A stretch of DNA of 27,721 bases from Thermoleophilia bacterium (GCA_016463385.1 JAEMRL010000002.1:1-27721); one strand, 5' to 3'; shown: positions 15,917 through 26,969, counted from the first letter of the stretch. Program-made: numbers and translations. Notes: generated by a model from the letters alone, not told the origin.

Positions 15917-16678
15917 GTGGGCGAGCGGACCTCCTACGCGCCGGGTGTCTTCTGCTGGACCGACCTCGGCACGACCGACGCGCCGGGCGCCGTCGCCTTC
16001 TACTCGGGCCTGTTCGGCTGGGAGCCGGTCGAGATGCCCGGTGGCGGCGGCTACACGCTGATGCGCCTCGGCGGGGCCGACGTCTGCGGCGTCTACGGGC
16101 TGCCGGACGGTGCGCGCACGATGCCGGCCTGGACGTCCTACGTCGCGGTCGAGGACGCCGCCGCGACGGTCGCGGCGGCGGTCGCGCTCGGCGCGGGCGT
16201 GGCGCGCGACACGCTGGAGGTCATGGGGCTCGGCCGCTCCGCGGCCGTCACCGACCCGCAGGGCGCGCTGCTCGGCCTCTGGGAGGCGGGCTCGTTCATC
16301 GGCGCCGGGCGGGTGAACGACGTCGGCACGATGGTGCTCAACCAGCTCAACACCTCCGACCCGGACGCGGCCGCCGCGTTCTACTCGGAGCTCTTCGGCT
16401 GGGAGGTGACGCAGGTGCAGTCCCAGCCGGCGCCCTACTGGGGCATCACGGCGGGCGGTCACCTCAACGGCGGGATGATGGGCCTCGCGCCGCCGGCTCC
16501 CCCCAACTGGCTCGTCTACTTCACCAGCGAGGACCTCGACGGCTCGGACGCCCTGATCGTCGACCTCGGCGGAGCGGTGGTGGTGCCGCCGATGGCGATC
16601 CAGGACGGCCGCATCCTGGTCGCCCGCGATCCGCAGTACGGCTTCTTCGCGCTCTACGAGGGAGAGGTCGATCCGTAG
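15917..16678 (+). CDS. Two-domain VOC (glyoxalase/bleomycin resistance-like) protein
   Basis: This 253-aa protein carries two tandem vicinal-oxygen-chelate domains. Domain 1 runs from FCWTDLGTTDAPGAVAFYSGLFGWE to LLGLWEAG; domain 2 runs from VLNQLNTSDPDAAAAFYSELFGWEV to YGFFALYEGE. The FYxxLFGWE signature opens each domain. Proteins of this type in actinomycetes are often annotated as glyoxalase-like or hydroxylase accessory proteins; substrate and metal cannot be fixed here. The GTG at 15917 begins VGERTSYAPGVF and follows a TATCGT box by 7 nt. Upstream in-frame codons (to 15857) overlap the divergent permease gene and do not look like VOC sequence. The next gene follows closely on the same strand. 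Confidence 0.85.
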   Translation: MGERTSYAPGVFCWTDLGTTDAPGAVAFYSGLFGWEPVEMPGGGGYTLMRLGGADVCGVYGLPDGARTMPAWTSYVAVEDAAATVAAAVALGAGVARDTLEVMGLGRSAAVTDPQGALLGLWEAGSFIGAGRVNDVGTMVLNQLNTSDPDAAAAFYSELFGWEVTQVQSQPAPYWGITAGGHLNGGMMGLAPPAPPNWLVYFTSEDLDGSDALIVDLGGAVVVPPMAIQDGRILVARDPQYGFFALYEGEVDP

Positions 16679-16712
16679 GGACGAGCTGGCGTCGCTCGGC
16701 GTCCAGCTGCCC

Positions 16713-17201
16713 GTGCTGCCCACGATCGTGCTCGGCCATCTGCCGGGCGGCGACGGCTGGTCGGCCCGCCTGGCGCGGATCGGCGTTGACGTGACCATGA
16801 GCGGCGCGGCCGAGGACACTCCCGAGACCGTCGCCGCGGCGCGCGCGGCCGCCCCGCACCTGGCCGTGAAGGCGCGGATGGGCGACGCGGGTGCCCTCGC
16901 GGGCTCGCGCGGGATCATCGTCGAGACCGAGGGCGCCGTGCCGGAGGGCCTCTACCGCCTCGGGCCCGGCGAGGACGCGGTGGTGGCCGTCGAGCCCGAC
17001 GCCCCGCTCGAGGACGTCATGGTCGTGGCCCGCTACGTGCTGGGACGCGCGCGCGAGGGCGTCCCGTCGGCCCTCTGGGTGGTCGCCGCCCCCGGGATGG
17101 ACCGGATCGACCCGGAGCTGGCCGCGGCGAAGATCCAGGTGCTCGTCACCGGCGCCCAGCAGGCGAGGCTCTACCTCGCCAAGGAGCAGTTCGACATCTG
17201 A
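16713..17201 (+). CDS. Conserved-looking hypothetical protein after the VOC gene
   Basis: Not recognised. The product of about 162 aa is soluble, with alternating strand and helix character (GVDVTMSGAAED, GIIVETEGAVPEG, DVMVVARYVLGRAREG, QVLVTGAQQARLYLAKEQF). This is reminiscent of part of a TIM barrel such as a cobalamin-independent methionine synthase-like fold, but that is a weak impression. The GTG at 16713 has no ribosome-binding site. Coding-like sequence continues upstream in frame (RDELASLGVQLPVLP) to near 16665, where GGGAGAGG sits, but only CTG 16686 and a non-standard ATC 16671 could serve as starts there. The gene is probably co-transcribed with the VOC gene. Its 3' end overlaps the converging PAP2 gene by 31 bp. 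Confidence 0.6.
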   Translation: MLPTIVLGHLPGGDGWSARLARIGVDVTMSGAAEDTPETVAAARAAAPHLAVKARMGDAGALAGSRGIIVETEGAVPEGLYRLGPGEDAVVAVEPDAPLEDVMVVARYVLGRAREGVPSALWVVAAPGMDRIDPELAAAKIQVLVTGAQQARLYLAKEQFDI

Positions 17202-17935
17202 GCCTCGGCGCGGCAGCCGCCGCGCAGCGTGCACCAGGCGGTCACCGCGACGGCGCCGAGCGCCATCACCAGGCCGCCGGCCACGGCGTCGAGGATGTAG
17301 TGGTTGGCCGTGCCGACGATGGTGAGGAAGACGACGGCCGGATAGGCCAGCGCGATCGCACGCAGCGGCCACGCCTTCAGCAGCACGAACCCGACCACCC
17401 CGATCAGCGCCGCGTAGCCGAAGTGCATCGACGGCACCGCCGCGTAGGGGTTGAACCAGCCCGAGAGCATCCCGCCGTGGAGGTCGACGTCGCTCACCTG
17501 GTGGAGCGTGTCCACCAGGCCCTCGCCGCCACCCGCCAGGCGCGGCGGGGCGACCGGGTAGAGCATGAACACGATCAGGGCGATCCCGTTGGCGGCCAGG
17601 AACGCGTTGCGCACCGCCGGGTAGACCGCGCGGCGGCGGCGGTAGAGCCAGACGAAGAACAGTGGCGTCACGATCCAGTGTGCCGTCAGGTAGAAGACGT
17701 TGAGGGCCTCCACCAGCCCGAGGTGGCCGAGCACCCGGTCCTGGATCGCCGACTCCACGAACAGGCCGGCCCGCTTCTCGAGCGCGATCAGCCCCCGGGC
17801 GTTCTCGAAGGCCGTCGCGGGGCTGCCGATGACCAGCGACCGCGAGGCCTGGTAGACGAGCAGCGCCAGTGCGAAGACCGACAGCTCACCGACCCAGGCG
17901 TGGCGGGGGCGGCGGTGGGCGAGTGCGCGGAGCAT
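17171..17935 (-). CDS. PAP2-superfamily (inositolphosphotransferase-like) membrane protein
   Basis: This 254-aa protein has about six membrane helices and resembles the PAP2-type family of lipid phosphatases and inositolphosphotransferases. Three active-site elements are visible: YPVAPPRL in the first, AVPSMHFGYA with the central His in the second, and GTANHYILDAVAGG with the nucleophile-region His and Asp in the third. It would hydrolyse or transfer a phosphoryl group on a membrane lipid such as phosphatidylinositol or polyprenyl phosphate. The ATG at 17935 has a modest AAAGG upstream. The C-terminus overlaps the converging hypothetical gene by 31 bp. Substrate not deducible. Confidence 0.83.
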   Translation of the reverse strand: MLRALAHRRPRHAWVGELSVFALALLVYQASRSLVIGSPATAFENARGLIALEKRAGLFVESAIQDRVLGHLGLVEALNVFYLTAHWIVTPLFFVWLYRRRRAVYPAVRNAFLAANGIALIVFMLYPVAPPRLAGGGEGLVDTLHQVSDVDLHGGMLSGWFNPYAAVPSMHFGYAALIGVVGFVLLKAWPLRAIALAYPAVVFLTIVGTANHYILDAVAGGLVMALGAVAVTAWCTLRGGCRAEAQMSNCSLAR

Positions 17936-18009
17936 GGGTCGCAGCCTTTCGCGACGACCCCCGGCACGCCAGGGGGCTACCCCTAGTCCGTATCCCTGAA
18001 TTAAGTGCG

Positions 18010-18026
18010 GCCACCCCCAGGGTGGC
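18010..18026 (-). terminator. Hairpin downstream of the toxin gene
   Basis: GCCACCC and GGGTGGC arms (18010-18016, 18020-18026) enclose a 3-nt loop, 15 nt after the toxin TGA. On the minus strand an A/T-rich stretch (CTTAATT) follows, making a weak intrinsic terminator plausible. Confidence 0.45.
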
Positions 18027-18041
18027 GGCCCCCACGCCGGA

Positions 18042-18485
18042 TCAGGCCGGCCGGAGGTCGTCGAGGCTCATCGCGGGGATCTCCGCGGCCTGGCACGCGG
18101 CGAGCAGACGGTCGTCGACGGTGATCAGCGGTACGTCCACGGCCTCGGCGACCGCCGCGTACGCGGCGTCGGAGGCGCTCATCCGCTCGCGCAGCGACCA
18201 GATCCGCCGGGCGCGGGGAGCCGTGGCGTCCAGCATCAGGTCGAACTGGCAGAGCCAGTCCACGGCCGTCAGCCCGGCCCCCGCCGTGAGGTCTCCCCGC
18301 TGCACCATCCGGCGAATGGCGCTGATCGACTCGATCAGGCCATGAGCCGCGGACACGAGGGTGAGCCCGGGGGCCGTCGCGTACCGCGCGAGGAGGACGT
18401 CCGCTCCCCGCCGGTGCCGCCCCGCGATGACCAGCTCGACGAGCGCCGACGCGTCGACAACCAGGAGATCGGGTTCAGGCGTCAC
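18042..18485 (-). CDS. vapC: VapC-type PIN-domain toxin
   Basis: This 147-aa PIN-domain nuclease has the acidic metal-binding residues in order: VVDASALVELV (first Asp), LIESISAIRR (Glu), ASDAAYAAVAEA (Asp) and LITVDDRLLAA (Asp pair). VapC toxins cut specific RNAs, commonly tRNA or rRNA loops, when freed from their antitoxin. The GTG start lies inside the antitoxin gene; the two overlap by 11 bp, as expected for a toxin-antitoxin pair with the antitoxin first. The pair sits downstream of metH on the same strand but has its own promoter-like region. RNA target unknown. Confidence 0.87.
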   Translation of the reverse strand: MTPEPDLLVVDASALVELVIAGRHRRGADVLLARYATAPGLTLVSAAHGLIESISAIRRMVQRGDLTAGAGLTAVDWLCQFDLMLDATAPRARRIWSLRERMSASDAAYAAVAEAVDVPLITVDDRLLAACQAAEIPAMSLDDLRPA

Positions 18486-18711
18486 CGTCAGGGCGCTCTC
18501 CGCGGATCAGCGCCGCGACGTCCCGGCCGACCTCCGGGCGCTCGCGCCGGATCTCCTCGACGAGGCGCGACCGCTCGACCTGGTCGAGTCCGAGACCGCG
18601 CCGCAGCGCGTCGATCGCGCGGCGGTTCTTCGACACGCCCTGCCGCTTCGCCTCGGCGGTGAGCGCGGCGTCGACGTCCGCGGGGACGTTGCGGAGATGC
18701 AGGGTTCCCAT
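18475..18711 (-). CDS. vapB: FitA/VapB-like ribbon-helix-helix antitoxin
   Basis: This 78-aa protein has an N-terminal ribbon-helix-helix: the strand GTLHLRNVPADV, then helices DAALTAEAKRQGVSKNRRAIDALRRGL. A C-terminal tail (VEEIRRERPEVGRDVAALIRGE) is suited to wrap the toxin active site, with arginines that could reach the acidic cluster. It should neutralise the adjacent VapC-type toxin and repress their shared promoter. The ATG at 18711 has no ribosome-binding site; a TAGCAT box ends 6 nt upstream, so the transcript may be leaderless. An inverted repeat overlaps this box. Confidence 0.85.
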   Translation of the reverse strand: MGTLHLRNVPADVDAALTAEAKRQGVSKNRRAIDALRRGLGLDQVERSRLVEEIRRERPEVGRDVAALIRGERPDGDA

Positions 18712-18717
18712 GTGCCG

Positions 18718-18749
18718 ATGCTAGCGCTGTGGGTGCAACGCTGCTAGCA
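18718..18749 (-). promoter_or_regulatory. Toxin-antitoxin promoter with inverted-repeat operator
   Basis: TAGCAT (18723-18718, minus strand) is a candidate -10 box 6 nt before the antitoxin ATG. TGCTAGC at 18719-18725 and GCTAGCA at 18743-18749 form a perfect 7-bp inverted repeat with 17 bp between, overlapping the -10. This is where an autoregulating antitoxin would bind. The repeat is seen; binding is inferred. Confidence 0.45.
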
Positions 18750-18776
18750 CCAACTGCGCCACCGTGAAGGCGGTCG

Positions 18777-22490
<3,714 letters not shown>

Positions 22491-22500
22491 CCCGGGGAGG

Positions 22501-22713
22501 TTAGCGGCCCTTGCCCGGCGCGCCCGGGAAGAGGATCCGCGCGACCGCCGGGCCGGCGATGATGCCCGCCAGCACGATGCCGACGGCGACGAACCCGAGG
22601 GTCTCGTCGTCGTTGACGACCGCGATGATGCCGAGCGGCGCCGCGATCACGCACGTCACGACCAGCCGGATCGTCTTCTCCGCGCGCGGCGAGAGGCGCC
22701 GCAGCCAGCCCAT
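22501..22713 (-). CDS. Small two-helix membrane protein
   Basis: This 70-aa protein begins [17 protein letters not shown] and has two hydrophobic stretches: [16 protein letters not shown] and [21 protein letters not shown], joined by NDDETLG. It ends with a short basic tail (PGAPGKGR). No family was recognised. Its ATG overlaps the stop of the synthase gene by one base (TGATG), so it is coupled to the fab genes. It ends 10 bp before metH. Coding status is supported by the overlap, the charge and hydrophobic pattern and the GGGGA upstream. A role in membrane lipid synthesis or as a membrane anchor is speculation. Confidence 0.65.
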   Translation of the reverse strand: MGWLRRLSPRAEKTIRLVVTCVIAAPLGIIAVVNDDETLGFVAVGIVLAGIIAGPAVARILFPGAPGKGR

Positions 22714-23975
22714 CAGGAGTCCCCGTCGGGGTAGCGGGTGAGCGCGAGCACGGCGTTGTGGCCGCCGAGGCCGTACGAGGCCGACAGCGCCACGCGGATG
22801 TCGGCCGGCCGGGACACGTTGGCCACGTGGTCCACCCCGGCGCAGGCGGGATCGATCGTCGTGAGGTTGATCGTCGGCGGCAGCACCGACTCGCGCAGCG
22901 CGAGCCCGGTGATCGCGGCTTCGAGGGCTCCGGTGGCGCCCATGCAGTGGCCGTGCATCGACTTGGTGGCGCTCACCGCGACGCGCGACGCCACGTCCTC
23001 GCCGAGGACGATCTGCAGCATCCGCACCTCGGCGGGGTCGCCGGGCTGGCTGGCCCCGCCGTGGGCGTTGACGTGGTCGACGTCCTCGGGCGCGATCCCG
23101 GCGTCGTCCAGGGCGGCGCGCACCGCGCGGGCCTGGGCGACGCCGCTCGGATCGGGGTCGGTGATGTGGAAGCCGTCGGCGCTCGCGCCGTAGCCGGCCA
23201 CCTCGCAGATGATCTCGGCGCCGCGCGCGAGCGCGTCGTCGAGGCGCTCGAGCACGACCACGGCGCCGGCCTCGCCCACCAGGAAGCCGTCGCGGTCCAG
23301 GTCGAAGGGCCGGGCGGCGCCGGCGGGGTCGTCGTTGCGGTGCGAGAGCACGCGCATCGCGTCGAAGCCGGCGACGAAGTAGGGCGAGATCAGCGTGTCG
23401 CCGCCTCCGGCGAGCATCGAGCGGGCGTCGCCGCGCCGGATCACCTCGGCCGCCATGCCGATCGCGTCGGTGCCGGCGGCGCAGGCCGTGCAGACGGCGG
23501 TGACGGGGCCCCGCAGGCCCAGCTCGATCGAGACCTGGCCCGCGCCCATGTTGGCGACGCTCAGCGGGATGGCGAACGGCGAGACGCGGTCCGGGCCGCG
23601 CTCGAGCATCACTGTGTGCTGCTCCTCGCGGGAGATCGTGCCCGAGCCGCCGTTGCCGATGATCGCGCCGATGCCCGCCCCGTCGTTGTCGATCGTCAGG
23701 CCGGCGTCGGCGACCGCGAGCCGCGCCGCGGCCACCGCCAGCTGCGCGTAGCGGTCCATGCGGCGAGACGCCTTGCGGTCGATGAAGTCGGTCGGCTCGA
23801 AGCCGTGCGCCTCGCAGGCGATGCGCACCTCGGAATCGGTGGTGTCGAAGAGGGTGATCAGCCCGGCGCCCGAGCGCCCCGCGACGACCGACTTCCACAG
23901 CTCCTCGCGGCCGATGCCCAGCGGGCAGGCGACCCCGATGCCGGTCATGACGACGCGTGTGCGCGTGGAGCTCAT
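22713..23975 (-). CDS. Beta-ketoacyl-ACP synthase (KAS II-like) with altered pantetheine loop
   Basis: This 420-aa thiolase-fold condensing enzyme has its catalytic triad intact: C165 (VCTACAAGTDA), H305 (VNAHGG) and H343 (SMHGHCMG), plus the lysine of ATKSMHGH. It is a clear homologue of the synthase gene directly upstream, with the same length and the same triad numbering. The usual NAHGTSTP loop reads NAHGGASQP here, so both threonines that normally contact the pantetheine arm are replaced. C-terminal YGLGGHNAVLAL is typical. It overlaps the upstream gene by 4 bp (ATGA). It could prefer another acyl or carrier partner, or form a heterodimer with the upstream synthase. Activity is likely but specificity is open. 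Confidence 0.85.
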   Translation of the reverse strand: MSSTRTRVVMTGIGVACPLGIGREELWKSVVAGRSGAGLITLFDTTDSEVRIACEAHGFEPTDFIDRKASRRMDRYAQLAVAAARLAVADAGLTIDNDGAGIGAIIGNGGSGTISREEQHTVMLERGPDRVSPFAIPLSVANMGAGQVSIELGLRGPVTAVCTACAAGTDAIGMAAEVIRRGDARSMLAGGGDTLISPYFVAGFDAMRVLSHRNDDPAGAARPFDLDRDGFLVGEAGAVVVLERLDDALARGAEIICEVAGYGASADGFHITDPDPSGVAQARAVRAALDDAGIAPEDVDHVNAHGGASQPGDPAEVRMLQIVLGEDVASRVAVSATKSMHGHCMGATGALEAAITGLALRESVLPPTINLTTIDPACAGVDHVANVSRPADIRVALSASYGLGGHNAVLALTRYPDGDS

Positions 23976-25228
23976 TCGTCCCTCAGGGTGGAGAAGGCCA
24001 GCACGGCATTGTGCCCGCCGAAGCCGAACGAGTTGGACAGCGCCACGTCCACCCGCGCCTCGCGGGCCGTGCCGAGGACGTGATCGACGCCGCCGCAGGC
24101 CTCGTCGAGCGCGTCGACGTTGATCGTCGGGGGCACGCGGTTCTCGCGCACGGCCAGCGCGGCGAGCACGGCCTCGAAGCCGCCGGCGGCGCCCATGCCG
24201 TGTCCGTGCATCGACTTGGTGGACGACACCATCAGCCGCGGCGCCCGCTCCTCGCCCACCAGCTGGCGGATGGCGCCGATCTCGACCGGGTCGCCCGCGG
24301 GCGTCGAGGTGCCGTGCGCGTTGACGTAGTCGACCTCCGACGCGTCGAGTCCGCCGCGCTCGAGCGCCGCCCGCATCGCCGCCACCTGCCAGCGGCCGCT
24401 CGGGTCGGGCTCGGTGAGGTGGTAGGCGTCGCTGCTGGCCCCATAGCCCCGCAGCTCGCAGACGATCTCCGCGCCGCGCTCGAGGGCGTGCTCCAGGCTC
24501 TCCAGCACGAGCACGCCCGCGCCCTCGGCCGAGACGAAGCCGTCGCGCTCCGTGTCGAACGGGCGGCTGGCCCTCTCGGGCTCGTCGTTGCGCCGCGAGA
24601 GGGCGCGCGTGGCGTCGAGGCTGGCCATGCAGTACGGGGTCACGCCGGCCTCGGTGCCGCCGGCGACCATCACGTCCGCCGCGCCGCGCCGGATGATGGC
24701 GGCGGCCTCGCCGATGCCGTGATTGCCCGACGCGCAGGCGGTGACGACGCAGGCGCTGGGTCCCCGCAGGCCGAGCTGCATCGACACGTGGCCCGCCGAC
24801 ATGTTCACGATCGTCATCGGCACCATCAGGGGCGAGGCCCGGCCGGGCCCGCGCTCGCGCAGGGCGATGTGGTTCTCCTCGAACGTCTCGCTGGAGCCGT
24901 TGCCGGTCGAGATGACCGTGCCCGCGCGCGCGCCATCGCCCTCGATCGTCAGCCCCGCGTCCTCCACGGCCAGCCGGGACGCCGCCACCGCGAACTGACT
25001 GACCCGGTCCATGCGCCGGACGGCGCGCCGGTCGAGCTCGAAGTCCCCGGGATCGAAGCCCTGCACCTCGCAGGCGATCTTGCAGGCGTGGCCGGTCGTG
25101 TCGAACCGCGTGATCAGCCGCGTGGCCGAGCGGCCGGCGAGGGCGGCCTCCCAGGTGTCACGCCACCCGATGCCCAGCGGCGACACGATGCCGAGGCCGG
25201 TGATCACGACACGTCGCTCGTCTCTCAT
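23972..25228 (-). CDS. fabF: Beta-ketoacyl-ACP synthase II
   Basis: This 418-aa KAS II-type enzyme extends acyl-ACP by condensing it with malonyl-ACP. All family landmarks are standard: RRVVITGLGIVSPLG at the start, C165 in TACASGNHGIG, H305 in NAHGTSTPAGD, K and H343 in STKSMHGHGMGAAG, and SNSFGFGGHNAVLAF at the end. The ATG at 25228 overlaps the fabG stop by 4 bp; longer readings upstream run through fabG and are not credible. The gene lies between fabG and a second, diverged synthase, in the order fabD-fabG-fabF-second synthase. Of the two it is the better candidate for the housekeeping enzyme. Confidence 0.92.
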   Translation of the reverse strand: MRDERRVVITGLGIVSPLGIGWRDTWEAALAGRSATRLITRFDTTGHACKIACEVQGFDPGDFELDRRAVRRMDRVSQFAVAASRLAVEDAGLTIEGDGARAGTVISTGNGSSETFEENHIALRERGPGRASPLMVPMTIVNMSAGHVSMQLGLRGPSACVVTACASGNHGIGEAAAIIRRGAADVMVAGGTEAGVTPYCMASLDATRALSRRNDEPERASRPFDTERDGFVSAEGAGVLVLESLEHALERGAEIVCELRGYGASSDAYHLTEPDPSGRWQVAAMRAALERGGLDASEVDYVNAHGTSTPAGDPVEIGAIRQLVGEERAPRLMVSSTKSMHGHGMGAAGGFEAVLAALAVRENRVPPTINVDALDEACGGVDHVLGTAREARVDVALSNSFGFGGHNAVLAFSTLRDE

Positions 25229-25959
25229 ATGCGCAGTCCTCCGTCCACGGCGAGCACGGTACCCGTGATGAAGGCCGAGGCGCCCGAGCAGAGGAAGGCG
25301 ACGGGTCCGGCGACGTCCTCCGGCGTCCCGAGGCGCCCCAGCGCCGTCGCCCCGAGCAGGTGGTCGCGATGGGCGTCGGCCAGCACGTCGGTGAGGCGGG
25401 TGGCGATGTACCCCGGGGCGACGGCGTTGACCCGCACCCCGCGCGATCCGGCCTCCCGCGCGAGCGCCCGCGTCAGCCCGATGATCCCGGCCTTCGAGGC
25501 GGCGTAGTTGGCCTGGCCGGCGTTGCCCTGGACCCCCACCACGGACGAGATCGCCACGATGCTCCCGGCGCGGCGGCGCATCATCCCGCGCAGGGTCGCC
25601 CGGGCCACGGCCATGGTGCCGGTGAGGTTGACGTCGATCGGCGCGCTCCAGGCCTCCGCCGACATGCGCACCGCGGGCCCGTCGCGCGTGATCCCCGCGT
25701 TCGCCACCAGGGCGTCGAGCGGCCCCAGGGCCTCCTCGACCTCCGCCACCACCTCCGCGGCGTCGTCCCAGTCGCGCGCCTCCGCCCGGCGCACGTGCGC
25801 CCGGCCGCCGGCTCGCACGACCTCGGAGGCCACCTCGTCGGCGCCCGCGCGGTCCTCGGCGTAGGTCAGGCCGACGTCGAACCCCCGCTGCGCGAGGGTC
25901 ACCGCACACGCCGCCCCTATCCCCTTGCTCGCCCCGGTGACGAGCGCGACCGGCCGCAC
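25225..25959 (-). CDS. fabG: 3-oxoacyl-ACP reductase
   Basis: This 244-aa short-chain dehydrogenase carries out the NADPH-dependent reduction of 3-oxoacyl-ACP in fatty-acid elongation. The N-terminal cofactor motif is TGASKGIGAA. NAGITRDG and the catalytic Ser (ISSVVGVQGNAGQ) are followed by YAASKAG with the Tyr-x3-Lys pair. VNAVAPGYIATRLTD and GTVLAVDGGLRI close it in FabG style. The start is the GTG at 25959, whose G is the last base of the fabD TAG (TAGTG, one-base overlap). Its stop overlaps fabF by 4 bp. Continuous overlaps on both sides indicate one co-translated operon. Confidence 0.92.
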   Translation of the reverse strand: MRPVALVTGASKGIGAACAVTLAQRGFDVGLTYAEDRAGADEVASEVVRAGGRAHVRRAEARDWDDAAEVVAEVEEALGPLDALVANAGITRDGPAVRMSAEAWSAPIDVNLTGTMAVARATLRGMMRRRAGSIVAISSVVGVQGNAGQANYAASKAGIIGLTRALAREAGSRGVRVNAVAPGYIATRLTDVLADAHRDHLLGATALGRLGTPEDVAGPVAFLCSGASAFITGTVLAVDGGLRI

Positions 25960-26882
25960 TACCCGGGCGACTGCCCGGCGAGCGCCAGGAGGGCCGGGAG
26001 GTCGGACGGGTCGCCCAGGTGGACGGCCTCTACGCCCGGCACGATGCGCCGCACGAGGCCGACGAGCACGCGCCGGTGGCCGAACTCGACGAAGCGGTCG
26101 GCGCCGACGTCGAGCGCCAGCCTGACGGTCTGGGTGAAGCGGACGGGCGCGGTCAGCTGCTGCGCGAGCAGCGAGCGCAGGCGCTCGCCCTTCTCGAACG
26201 CGGCCGAGGTGGCCGACAGGAACGGCAGCGACGGGGTGCTGATCTTCACGCCGGACAGGGTCTCGCGGAGCTTGTCGGCGGCCGGCGCCATCACCGACGA
26301 GTGGAACGCGCCGTCCACGTCGAGCAGCTTGGCCTTGATGCCGCGCGCCCGCGCCAGGTCGAGGAGGCGGTCGACGCCCCTCGACAGGCCCGAGGCCACG
26401 ATCTGGCCGGGGCAGTTGTAGTTGGCCGGCCACACCTCGCCGGCCTCGCGGCAGAGGGCCTCGACGTCCTCGTCGCTCGCGCCGAGCAGCGCCGCCATCT
26501 GGCCGGGGTGGCTGGCCACCACGTTCTCGGTCGCCTCGCCACGGGCCTCCACCAGCCGCAGGGCCTCACCGAAGGAGAGGCTCCCGCAGGCGACCAGCGC
26601 CGAGTACTCGCCGAGCGAGTGGCCCATGGTGAGCCCGCCCTCGACGCCGTGGTCGCGGGCGACCCGCCATGCGGCGACCGAATGGGTCAGCACGGCCGGC
26701 TGGCAGTGCTTGGTCGACATCAGGTCCTCGTGGGGCCCTTCGAAGCAGATGCGCGCGAGGTCGTACCCCAGGAGGTCGTTCGCCTCCTCGAAGGTGCGGC
26801 GTGCGGTGGGGTACGCGTCGCACAGGGCCTTGCCCATGCCGACTTCCTGCGCGCCCTGTCCAGGGAACAGGAGCGCGATCAG
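25959..26882 (-). CDS. fabD: Malonyl-CoA:ACP transacylase
   Basis: This enzyme loads malonate from CoA onto acyl carrier protein. The product is 307 aa from the start chosen. The N-terminal hallmark FPGQGAQEVGMG is present, with the nucleophile S89 in GHSLGEYSAL, AFHSSVM with the catalytic His, and FVEFGHRRVLVGLV near the C-terminus. The start is uncertain. CTG 26882, 7 nt after GGAGG, gives (M)IALLFPGQGAQ, exactly where the family normally begins. GTG 26912 with GAGGT upstream adds ten residues and is the main alternative. An ATG at 27035 lies upstream of the promoter and is unlikely. The CTG overlaps the stop of a possible 15-codon leader peptide, CTGA, in the style of the other junctions of this operon. 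Confidence 0.88.
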   Translation of the reverse strand: MIALLFPGQGAQEVGMGKALCDAYPTARRTFEEANDLLGYDLARICFEGPHEDLMSTKHCQPAVLTHSVAAWRVARDHGVEGGLTMGHSLGEYSALVACGSLSFGEALRLVEARGEATENVVASHPGQMAALLGASDEDVEALCREAGEVWPANYNCPGQIVASGLSRGVDRLLDLARARGIKAKLLDVDGAFHSSVMAPAADKLRETLSGVKISTPSLPFLSATSAAFEKGERLRSLLAQQLTAPVRFTQTVRLALDVGADRFVEFGHRRVLVGLVRRIVPGVEAVHLGDPSDLPALLALAGQSPG

Positions 26883-26926
26883 CGCTGGGCCTCCACGGTG
26901 CGGCGGGGACACGCGACAGACCTCAT
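26879..26926 (-). CDS. Possible 15-codon leader peptide ahead of fabD
   Basis: The ATG at 26926 follows GAGGAG by 5 nt, the best ribosome-binding site in the region. It encodes MRSVACPRRTVEAQR and stops at a TGA that overlaps the proposed CTG start of fabD. If translated, it would couple ribosomes into fabD. No run of one amino acid suggests classical attenuation. It could be fortuitous if fabD really starts at GTG 26912, which lies inside it in another frame. Confidence 0.35.
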   Translation of the reverse strand: MRSVACPRRTVEAQR

Positions 26927-26952
26927 GCCGACTCCTCGCGCGACAGGCTGTG

Positions 26953-26969
26953 TCGGGTGGGCCACCCGA
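26953..26969 (-). promoter_or_regulatory. Palindrome just downstream of the fab transcription start
   Basis: TCGGGTGG-G-CCACCCGA is a perfect 17-bp dyad with one central base, about +6 to +22 relative to the predicted start. It could be a repressor operator or an RNA hairpin in the leader. Confidence 0.42.

Noticed and set aside
23972..25909. A 645-codon frame reading through fabG into fabF
   Set aside because: The first 227 residues are an off-frame shadow of fabG; the FabF signature begins at the ATG at 25228.
25225..26433. A single 402-codon frame reading from within fabD into fabG
   Set aside because: The first part is out of frame with fabD and low-complexity; the FabG family start (RPVALVTGASKGIG) coincides with the GTG at 25959.
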